Position numbers and translations under genes: made by a program. A stretch of DNA of 64,000 bases from an uncultured Lachnospiraceae bacterium (GTDB lineage: Bacteria > Bacillota > Clostridia > Lachnospirales > Lachnospiraceae), in the NCBI GenBank assembly GCA_910589385.1, contig CAJUTU010000009.1, positions 47,462 through 111,461 of the forward strand, in the 5' to 3' direction. The notes below the pieces were generated by a model, which did not search any database, was not told where the DNA came from, and saw nothing but the letters and a program-made list of their open reading frames with translations. Below are positions 54,066 through 60,572 of this stretch, piece by piece; the stretch's first letter is position 1; each line of letters opens with the position of its first letter.

Positions 54066-54094
54066 CCGTATTGTTTGTATACAAAACAATACGG
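54066..54094. promoter_or_regulatory. Candidate MarR operator
   Basis: CCGTATTGTTTGTA and TACAAAACAATACGG form an inverted repeat differing by one inserted base, about 110 bp upstream of the MarR start codon. Length and symmetry fit a MarR dimer site. The assignment rests on position. Confidence 0.55.
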
Positions 54095-54205
54095 GCACAA
54101 AACAGATTTTATCACTTTTCTAAGATTTGTCAAGACATTTTGCAGCCAATTAACAAATCTGTCTGCGTATTTTTATTTCACCATGAATCATAACTTCTGC
54201 ACACA

Positions 54206-54246
54206 CAAAAAAGCGGCCAGTCCCTTGAAAAGAGGATCTAGCCACT
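54206..54246 (-). terminator. Intrinsic terminator of the 54344-54904 gene
   Basis: On the minus strand AGTGGCTAG...CTGGCCGCT forms a stem of nine pairs (with G-U pairs), extended inward by CCT/AGG pairs, followed by TTTTTTGTGTG. It lies about 100 bases after the stop of the 187-residue protein gene. Confidence 0.75.
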
Positions 54247-54343
54247 AAAAATTTGTAGAAAGTCTAAACAGGTTACACAGGATCTGTCTCTGTAATCATA
54301 GGTCATCTTTTTCAATTTTATGTGTTGATATAATTTTCTCCTA

Positions 54344-54904
54344 TCAGCTTTGTGTTTCTTTCATATTCAAAGTAATTTGAGATGCCTTCCACTTTCTTCC
54401 GTCTTTTTTCATTAAAATTGTGCCCCATGCAGTTGCAGCTAAATTACCCGCAGATGTTTTTATCTCCGCAGAGAATGTATAGCATTCTTGTTCACCAGAA
54501 CATTTTTTGAGTTCAATTTCACCAGTTTTGATGTCCGAACTAAAATTCTTGGCCATTGTAATGCTTCGGTAAAAAGTTCGACTCATCGCAAGATCTTCAA
54601 TGCATGAATCTGTCATGGAATCGCCAAATCGTTCTATGAGGTATTCTCTCAGTTTACCATCACTTTTCGCCAATCCAATTTCACTATCCGGCACTGCTTC
54701 TGTAGAAGCCAGCGTTACCGCTGCGTCAAAATCTTCTGCTTGCTGCAAGGAACAAGAGATGAGTTGAGCCAAAGCTATTTGCGCTTGTTGCTCCGAATTT
54801 TTCTCACCCTTTTTGTATCCAATTACTGTCGCAATCACAAGTATCGCAATTATTGGGAAGATATATCGAAGACATTTTACAAATGCCCTTTTTTTCACAG
54901 TCAT
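54344..54904 (-). CDS. Membrane-anchored or secreted protein of unknown function
   Basis: A 187-residue protein with a basic N-terminus (MTVKKRAFVK) and one hydrophobic segment, CLRYIFPIIAILVIATVIGY, at about residues 11-30. The rest is polar and probably extracellular. It contains two Cys pairs but no lipobox. No family recognised. The start is the ATG with AGGAGG eight bases upstream; a second ATG lies only two bases from the AGGAGG and is less likely. It faces the same way as the small membrane protein gene upstream. Confidence 0.65.
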   Translation of the reverse strand: MTVKKRAFVKCLRYIFPIIAILVIATVIGYKKGEKNSEQQAQIALAQLISCSLQQAEDFDAAVTLASTEAVPDSEIGLAKSDGKLREYLIERFGDSMTDSCIEDLAMSRTFYRSITMAKNFSSDIKTGEIELKKCSGEQECYTFSAEIKTSAGNLAATAWGTILMKKDGRKWKASQITLNMKETQS

Positions 54905-55098
54905 AATCATATCCTCCTCTTATGACAAATAACTTAATTAATATCTAAATCTAACTCCTGGGAGTATTGAACCAAATGCGTACTGAATATTACTTCCTGA
55001 TTGACGAATCACTGTTCGATACGAAGTGCTGATTCCTCTGACTCATTATAACCAACCAGCACCGTAAAATCATCTTTGCATAAGATATTCGAACCTTT

Positions 55099-55305
55099 TC
55101 ATGCATTCTCCTTTTGAAACATCAAGTTAATCATTGCAATAACCAATATTGGAGTTGTTATAAAACAAAATCCACACAGAAGCCGTACTTCAAATAAAGT
55201 GACGGATTCCTTTAAAGTTCCAAATCCTATGCATGCAGAAAGGATACTAAAAATTAACGTCATAGCGCTTAATATTTTTTTATTTGATTTACTCCTTATC
55301 TTCAT
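55099..55305 (-). CDS. Small two-span membrane protein
   Basis: A 68-residue protein beginning MKIRSKSNKKIL and containing two hydrophobic stretches (SAMTLIFSILSACIGFGTL and LLCGFCFITTPILVIAMINL). The start is well supported by GGGGAAGGA six bases upstream; the longer open frame to 55425 is not. It is divergent from the AgrC-like kinase gene, and the LytTR-type inverted repeat at 55421-55450 lies between them, so both may answer to the same regulator. Function unknown. Confidence 0.6.
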   Translation of the reverse strand: MKIRSKSNKKILSAMTLIFSILSACIGFGTLKESVTLFEVRLLCGFCFITTPILVIAMINLMFQKENA

Positions 55306-55420
55306 TTGTTCCTTCCCCTTTCGTATTTCGTAACTAAAGTATAACACATACTTCTCTTTATGTCTGTAATTCTGATTAAAATATCTTATACAAAGAAAAA
55401 TCGTAATTTTCCGAAAAAAT

Positions 55421-55450
55421 TGCAACGTTTATTCAGTAATAAACGTTGCA
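55421..55450. promoter_or_regulatory. Perfect 30-bp inverted repeat, likely LytTR-regulator binding site
   Basis: Arms TGCAACGTTTATT and AATAAACGTTGCA are perfectly complementary over 13 bp with a CAGT centre. The AACGTT core resembles half-sites bound by AgrA-like LytTR regulators, one of which is encoded 1.6 kb away. The same ten bases AATAAACGTT recur at 56968-56977. The right arm overlaps the -35 element of the kinase promoter. Confidence 0.55.
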
Positions 55451-55473
55451 TGCCCTTAAATACGTGGTATAAT
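55446..55473 (+). promoter_or_regulatory. Promoter of the AgrC-like kinase gene
   Basis: TTGCAT at 55446-55451 and TATAAT at 55468-55473 are separated by 16 bases, with an extended TGG before the -10. It lies about 47 bases upstream of the ATG at 55521, which has AGAAAGGA as ribosome binding site. Confidence 0.6.
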
Positions 55474-55635
55474 TAAACTGTGGTATTTTCTAATCCTACG
55501 CTTATAGAAAGGATTTTAATATGATACAGATATTATCCTATTTTTTTTTGTGTTTTCTCCTATCTGATTCCCATTTGCTGTTTTCTGCCATTCAAATTAA
55601 GATGGAAACAAAAATTAATCCTTTTTACAATACTT

Positions 55636-56838
55636 TTGCTCAATATTCTGCTAATGGGATTTGTTCTGGGCAATGCTGGAGTCATCCTTTTGATCATAAG
55701 TGCCTGTGCATACATAGCACTCATTGACTCTCATTGGCTAATAAATGCCTGCACCATTATTGCAGCTTATCTTTTTTGTGTGCTGTTGGATAATATGTAT
55801 TCTATAGCCGTGGATACGTTGATCCACCCCATCTACCCAACAGCAGATTTGCAGTCGAGCTTAATATATTTGATTTATATGATTTCTTATACTGTTCTGC
55901 TTGCTTGTATTTGCCCTGTATTAGGCCAGTTACTCCATCTTTTGATCGACAAGATGTACACGGGCTTTTCCAAGCAGCTTCTGTTACTCATAGCAACAAA
56001 CCTGTTTGCCTGCCTGTTTGTTTTTTTATTTAACATCATAATTGGGGAATATATTGGATATAACCGAAAAATTGTAATTTTTAACTGCGTTTTATTTACC
56101 TGCTACTTTATCATCAGTACAATTCTGATTGTAAATATCATAAAAACACATATAGAAAAAACAGACATGGATATGCGGCAGGATTCGTACAATAAATTGC
56201 AGGAATATACCAACCAGATTGAGAGTATGTATTCCTCGCTAAGATCCTTTAAGCACGATTACTCAAACATCATGCTCTCCATGTCCGGTTACTTTGAAAC
56301 AAATGATATGGATGGGCTGAAGGAATACTTTGAAAGCGAAATCCTTCCTTTAAGTAAAAGCATTATGAAAAATACTGCCCATGTAAATCAACTGATGAAT
56401 ATCAAAACAACAGAATTAAAAAGCATCATTTCATCTAAATTATTATATGCCATAGAAGTGAATATCAATGTAAGCATAGAGGTCGCTGATGAAATCACAG
56501 ATATACCGATGGATACTTTAGATCTGACCCGTGTAATCGGAATATTTCTTGATAATGCGATTGAAGCGGCCCTTGAAACGGAGAAGCCTTCCATAAACTT
56601 TGCTTTGATTCATTTAGACACCGAATATATCTTTATTATTTCCAACTCATTTTTCGACAAAGGAATTCCTTACGCTTCATGGGCAAAGCCAAATGTGTCC
56701 ACAAAGGGAATAAACCGTGGGGTAGGACTGTATAATGCCCATGAGATTATTGCGAAATATAATTCTGTGTTTTTAGATACAGAGATCCAGGGTGGGAATT
56801 TTGTACAACGGCTTCGAATCACCAAATCCCATGCGTAA
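55636..56838 (+). CDS. AgrC-like sensor histidine kinase (GHKL type)
   Basis: About six membrane spans fill residues 1-170, followed by a coiled dimerisation region with the phosphoacceptor motif FKHDYSN, the N box IFLDNAIEAALE and GVGLYNAHEII. This is the layout of peptide-sensing quorum kinases. The open frame begins with a TTG at 55636, but coding-like sequence continues upstream (FKLRWKQKLILFTILLLNIL). The best start, ATG at 55521 with AGAAAGGA, lies in another frame. A run of nine Ts at 55541-55549 sits between; removing one T would join them. The N-terminus may therefore be frameshifted or slippage-dependent. It is followed by a LytTR regulator gene. Confidence 0.8.
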   Translation: MLNILLMGFVLGNAGVILLIISACAYIALIDSHWLINACTIIAAYLFCVLLDNMYSIAVDTLIHPIYPTADLQSSLIYLIYMISYTVLLACICPVLGQLLHLLIDKMYTGFSKQLLLLIATNLFACLFVFLFNIIIGEYIGYNRKIVIFNCVLFTCYFIISTILIVNIIKTHIEKTDMDMRQDSYNKLQEYTNQIESMYSSLRSFKHDYSNIMLSMSGYFETNDMDGLKEYFESEILPLSKSIMKNTAHVNQLMNIKTTELKSIISSKLLYAIEVNINVSIEVADEITDIPMDTLDLTRVIGIFLDNAIEAALETEKPSINFALIHLDTEYIFIISNSFFDKGIPYASWAKPNVSTKGINRGVGLYNAHEIIAKYNSVFLDTEIQGGNFVQRLRITKSHA

Positions 56839-56906
56839 AACAGAAAAGATGTTATAATGAGATAAGCAAAAATAATGAAAGCGGCTATTTTTCTGAGTTT
56901 TTTCAT
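56670..56906 (-). CDS. Candidate small hydrophobic peptide, possible signal precursor
   Basis: The frame starts in the gap between kinase and regulator genes with GGAAGGAG placed about 11 bases before the ATG. The first 28 residues (MKKLRKIAAFIIFAYLIITS, then FLFYAWDL) are basic then hydrophobic, like a leader or membrane anchor. The rest runs antisense to the 3' end of the kinase gene, so the C-terminal sequence may be constrained by chance. Upstream is AACGTTTATT, the half-site found in the LytTR-type inverted repeat. No AgrD-like thiolactone motif is certain. Low confidence. Confidence 0.3.
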   Translation of the reverse strand: MKKLRKIAAFIIFAYLIITSFLFYAWDLVIRSRCTKFPPWISVSKNTELYFAIISWALYSPTPRFIPFVDTFGFAHEA

Positions 56907-56967
56907 AATTTTCTCAACTCCTTCCTGATATATAATAGCAATATTTATATAAAATGCATGTTTTTAT

Positions 56968-56977
56968 AATAAACGTT
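56968..56977. promoter_or_regulatory. Second copy of the LytTR-like half-site
   Basis: AATAAACGTT is identical to the right half of the inverted repeat at 55421-55450. It lies between the candidate small minus-strand ORF and the LytTR regulator gene and could control either. Confidence 0.4.
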
Positions 56978-57067
56978 TAATTTTTTGTAATTTTCGGCGA
57001 TCACCAAACGATTATTATACATATTGTCACGCTTATTGTTTTTATCCACTTATAATAAATATTATTG

Positions 57068-57073
57068 TATAAT
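57068..57073 (+). promoter_or_regulatory. -10 element before the LytTR regulator gene
   Basis: TATAAT preceded by TTG and followed after about 17 bases by a GGGAGGG ribosome binding site and the ATG of the regulator. No clear -35 at standard spacing, which would suit an activator-dependent promoter. Confidence 0.4.
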
Positions 57074-57101
57074 GGAAACAGCCTAAATAGGGAGGGATAA
57101 T

Positions 57102-57839
57102 ATGATTGATGTCTATATTTGTGAAGATAATCAAAAGCAATTGAATCTCTTAAAAAAATATATATCAAATTCAATTATGATTGAGGGCTTGGATATGAAA
57201 ATAGCCCTGGCCACATCAGACCCACATGATCTTCTCAAAGAAATTCTGACAGCAGAAAATATAGGACTTTTCTTTCTTGATATTGATTTAAAATCTGATG
57301 TAAATGGTTTAACTCTTGCACAACGAATTCGTCAGGTACAGCCCCGCTGTTTTATTATTTTTATTACTTCGCATTCAGAGATGAGTTTTTTAACTTTTCA
57401 ATATAAGGTTGAAGCTCTGGATTTTATCATAAAAGATACTCCAGAACATATAAAATCTAAAATCCATGAATGCCTCCTGGATGTTGAAAATAAATATACA
57501 TCATTGAGCAATGCTATCAACCGAACTTTTATAATTAACCAGAATGATAGATGCATTACTATTGACTACAGCGATATTATTTTTTTTGAAACCTCTGGCA
57601 ATATCCATAAAATCCTGCTTCATGCAAAAAAACGGATAATTGAATTTACTGGACAATTGAAAGCTATTGAAAAACAATTGGATTATCGTTTTTACAGATG
57701 TCATAGATCGTATATCATAAATAAGGATAATATTTTTGAAGTGGATTTTAATAAATTAGTTGTATATATGAATAACGGAGAGTCTTGCCCTGTTTCTGTA
57801 AGATTAAAGAAAGGATTAAAAAAAACTATACAGAATTAG
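57102..57839 (+). CDS. AgrA-like response regulator with LytTR DNA-binding domain
   Basis: Residues 1-120 are a receiver: VYICEDNQKQL (acidic pocket), FFLDIDLKSDVNGL with the phosphoacceptor Asp, FITSHSEMSFL and FIIKDTPE. Residues 140-240 are a LytTR domain: CITIDYSDIIFFETSGNIHK, RFYRCHRSYIINKDNI and the C-terminal VRLKKGLKK. Such regulators respond to AgrC-like kinases and bind repeats with ACGTT-type cores, two candidates for which flank the kinase gene. GGGAGGG lies six bases before the ATG. Confidence 0.92.
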   Translation: MIDVYICEDNQKQLNLLKKYISNSIMIEGLDMKIALATSDPHDLLKEILTAENIGLFFLDIDLKSDVNGLTLAQRIRQVQPRCFIIFITSHSEMSFLTFQYKVEALDFIIKDTPEHIKSKIHECLLDVENKYTSLSNAINRTFIINQNDRCITIDYSDIIFFETSGNIHKILLHAKKRIIEFTGQLKAIEKQLDYRFYRCHRSYIINKDNIFEVDFNKLVVYMNNGESCPVSVRLKKGLKKTIQN

Positions 57840-58008
57840 TACTATAAAAATAGAGTTTGTCATAGAGAATAGTTTCAAAAGGTCTTCAACAAATAAACTG
57901 TATCAATTGTTTTTGAATTGTGTATGACTTTTTTATCAAGGTGTATGATTTTGAGTAAGACCATGATAAGATAGGTTTGAAAACTTTACAATAGTAATGG
58001 GGGACTTT

Positions 58009-58680
58009 ATGCAGAAAATATTACTTATAGAAGATGACCATGAATTGAACCAGGCGCTTTGCTATGCGCTGGAGAAAGAAAATTACAAGGTATCCTCCGC
58101 TTTTTCCATCACTGAGGCAAAAACATATTATACAAAGGCAGTCCCGGATCTGATCTTACTGGATGTAAACCTTCCGGATGGAGAGGGCTTTGCATTCTGT
58201 AAATGGGCCAAAGAGCAAAATGATATTCCCGTTATCTTTCTGACAGCGCGTGACTTAGAAGAGGATGCGCTTACAGGGTTTGATTCCGGGGCAGAGGATT
58301 ATGTGACAAAACCCTTTTCCATGAAGATCCTGCTTAAAAAAATAAATTTAATCATGAAACGGATCGCAAAGGAGAGTCTTTCTGTCTTTGACGACGGATA
58401 CCTATCCATTGATTTAAAACGCGCGAAAGTGACGGTGCAAGGAAAGGATTGTCCGGTGACACCCACGGAGTTCCGGCTTTTAAAACAGTTTGCGGCCAAT
58501 AAAGGACAGCTTCTGACTTATAACGTCCTGCTGGAACGGCTGTGGGACAGCGGCGGACAGTTCGTGGATAAGCACACATTGGCAGTCAATATTAACCGCC
58601 TCCGCGGAAAAATTGAAGACGAAGAACACAGATATATTTCAAATGTATATGGGATGGGATATCAATGGATTGGTTCATGA
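58009..58680 (+). CDS. OmpR-family response regulator
   Basis: Receiver with LLIEDDHELNQAL, LILLDVNLPDGEG (phosphoacceptor Asp), FLTARDLEEDAL and YVTKPFS, then a winged-helix output domain (CPVTPTEFRLLKQFAANKG, DKHTLAVNINRLRGKI, VYGMGYQW). The ATG is taken at 58009, seven bases after GGGGGA; the upstream in-frame ATG at 57997 overlaps that ribosome binding site. The kinase gene overlaps its end. Together with the ABC genes that follow it resembles BceRS/CprRK systems for antimicrobial peptides. Confidence 0.92.
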   Translation: MQKILLIEDDHELNQALCYALEKENYKVSSAFSITEAKTYYTKAVPDLILLDVNLPDGEGFAFCKWAKEQNDIPVIFLTARDLEEDALTGFDSGAEDYVTKPFSMKILLKKINLIMKRIAKESLSVFDDGYLSIDLKRAKVTVQGKDCPVTPTEFRLLKQFAANKGQLLTYNVLLERLWDSGGQFVDKHTLAVNINRLRGKIEDEEHRYISNVYGMGYQWIGS

Positions 58681-59654
58681 GTATCATCATAATCCTGGCA
58701 TTGGGAATCACAGCGTTTTCACTGTGGAAGATGCATCGGCTGAAACAAGAGGTATGGCGTTTCGCGGAAAAAGCAGAATCGTCCTTAGACCGGCTGATTT
58801 CCGGTAAGGAAATTGGTACAGATGAAGAGGACATCCAGGATACGCTCTGGGGAAAATGTAAAGAGAAATTTTCTCAGGCGGAACGGATTTGGAAAAGGAA
58901 AGACGAAGCGAGCCTTGCGGAGAAGAAACAGATGAAAGAATTAATCTCCGATATCTCCCATCAGACCAGAACCCCGATTGCCAATATGAAGCTGTATCTG
59001 GAATTCCTACAGGAAGAAACGCTTTCAGAAAACGGAACAGGATTTTTAAAAAATCTGGAAAGGCAGGCGGATAAACTGGATTTTCTTCTCCAGAGCATGG
59101 TAAAAATGTCGCGTCTGGAAACCGGGATCATCCGGATTAAAACTGAGCCCGGAAATCTATATGATACCCTGACCCGGTCCGTGACAGAAATTGTCCCCAA
59201 AGCTGCAAAGAAACAAATCCAGTTGTCCGTAGACTGCCCAGAAGACTTCCCGCTTCGGTATGACCAGAAATGGACGGAAGAAGCAATTTTTAACGTCCTC
59301 GATAATGCGGTAAAATATATTATACCTGCGGACTCCTGCCTGTCCCACAGGAACGTGGAGCCTGGGATATCCCTTGAGCCTGTCGGTTCAAACGGAAAAA
59401 TCCATATAAAAGTCATCCGCCAGGAAATCTTTACAAAGATCGGCATTTCCGATACCGGGAAAGGGATTGCCCCGGAAAGGCAGGCAGAGATCTTTACCCG
59501 TTTCTACCGGGAACCGGAGGTACACGAGCAGAGCGGTGTGGGAATCGGCCTGTATCTGACCAGAAAAATCCTGGAACTGCAAGGCGGTTATATTGAAGTG
59601 AAATCGGAAACCGGGAAAGGTTCAGAATTCTGCCTCTATCTTCCAAATGACTAA
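58665..59654 (+). CDS. Sensor histidine kinase with minimal membrane anchor
   Basis: A 329-residue kinase. It has a single N-terminal hydrophobic segment (FMSIIIILALGITAFSLW) and no extracellular sensor domain. The His motif is ISDISHQTRTPIANMKLYLE, the N box IFNVLDNAVKYI, followed by ISDTGKGIAPE and GVGIGLYLTRKIL. Kinases of this short form usually sense through an associated FtsX-type ABC transporter, which is encoded just downstream. It overlaps the regulator gene by 16 bases. Confidence 0.9.
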   Translation: MDWFMSIIIILALGITAFSLWKMHRLKQEVWRFAEKAESSLDRLISGKEIGTDEEDIQDTLWGKCKEKFSQAERIWKRKDEASLAEKKQMKELISDISHQTRTPIANMKLYLEFLQEETLSENGTGFLKNLERQADKLDFLLQSMVKMSRLETGIIRIKTEPGNLYDTLTRSVTEIVPKAAKKQIQLSVDCPEDFPLRYDQKWTEEAIFNVLDNAVKYIIPADSCLSHRNVEPGISLEPVGSNGKIHIKVIRQEIFTKIGISDTGKGIAPERQAEIFTRFYREPEVHEQSGVGIGLYLTRKILELQGGYIEVKSETGKGSEFCLYLPND

Positions 59655-59676
59655 ATGAAAGCACAACGACACACTA

Positions 59677-59726
59677 AAAATCACAAAACTGTGATTTTCT
59701 CCTATTGTGACCGCTTTGTGATTTTT
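59677..59726. promoter_or_regulatory. TGTGA repeat cluster before the ABC genes
   Basis: AAAATCACA and TGTGATTTT form a perfect 9-bp inverted repeat with an AAAC loop (59677-59698). It is followed by TGTGACC and by another TGTGATTTTT at 59717-59726. The cluster may bind the adjacent response regulator, or the first hairpin may end the two-component transcript. A second small palindrome, GATAAAG/CTTTATC, follows within 25 bases. Confidence 0.4.
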
Positions 59727-59840
59727 GTCTGATAAAGTATCTTTATCCAAAGGGCATCCAGCCATGTATGCCCTTCAGTACGGGCGGACTCCGTCCGGTA
59801 AGGTATATTCAAAATCAAATTACAATAGGGAGGCAGAATC

Positions 59841-60572
59841 ATGAACTCATGGATTGTAGAAACAAAAGGACTCAAAAAATATTATCAGCTTGGAAACCAT
59901 ACGGTCAAAGCATTGGACGGCGTGGATTTTCGAGTCCGGGAGAAAGAATTTGTAGCCATCATCGGAAAATCCGGCAGTGGGAAAAGCACCCTGCTCCACA
60001 TGGCCGGCGGACTGGATTCGCCCACGGCAGGAGAAGTCTTTGTAGACGGACGCCCCTTAGCAGGTATGCCGAAAGAAGAATTGACTATTTTCCGCCGCAG
60101 AAAAGTAGGTTTTATTTTTCAAAATTATAATCTTGTACCTGATCTGAATGTCTATGAAAATGTAGTACTTCCCATCGAACTGGACGGACGGCGCATTGAC
60201 CAGCAATTTGTAGAGCAGATTTTATGCCTGTTGAAATTACAGGAAAAACAGGACGCACTGCCAGGAACCTTATCCGGCGGGCAGCAGCAGCGTGTAGCGA
60301 TCGCAAGAGCCGTTGCCTCCAAACCAGCAATCATCCTGGCCGACGAACCCACAGGGAATCTGGACACCGTTACAAGCCATGATGTCCTGGGGCTGTTGAA
60401 AATGATTGCCAGACAGTTTCAGCAGACGATCGTCCTGATCACCCATGACAACGACATTGCCCAGATGGCAGACCGCATTGTCCGCATTGAGGATGGACTG
60501 ATCGTGAACAGCAATATGGCAGGGCATTCTGTAGATAGCAGCGCCATGAAGGGAAGTGATCTCCATGCTTAA
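59841..60572 (+). CDS. ABC transporter ATP-binding protein (MacB/BceA type)
   Basis: A 243-residue ATPase: GKSGSGKSTLLHMAGGLD (Walker A), FIFQNYNLVPDLNVYENV (Q loop), LSGGQQQRVAIARAVASKP (signature), IILADEPTGNLDT (Walker B) and LITHDNDIAQMADR (H loop). It powers the FtsX-like permease encoded next, with which it overlaps. The family detoxifies or senses peptide antibiotics or extrudes lipopeptides. AGGGAGG precedes the ATG. Confidence 0.95.
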   Translation: MNSWIVETKGLKKYYQLGNHTVKALDGVDFRVREKEFVAIIGKSGSGKSTLLHMAGGLDSPTAGEVFVDGRPLAGMPKEELTIFRRRKVGFIFQNYNLVPDLNVYENVVLPIELDGRRIDQQFVEQILCLLKLQEKQDALPGTLSGGQQQRVAIARAVASKPAIILADEPTGNLDTVTSHDVLGLLKMIARQFQQTIVLITHDNDIAQMADRIVRIEDGLIVNSNMAGHSVDSSAMKGSDLHA

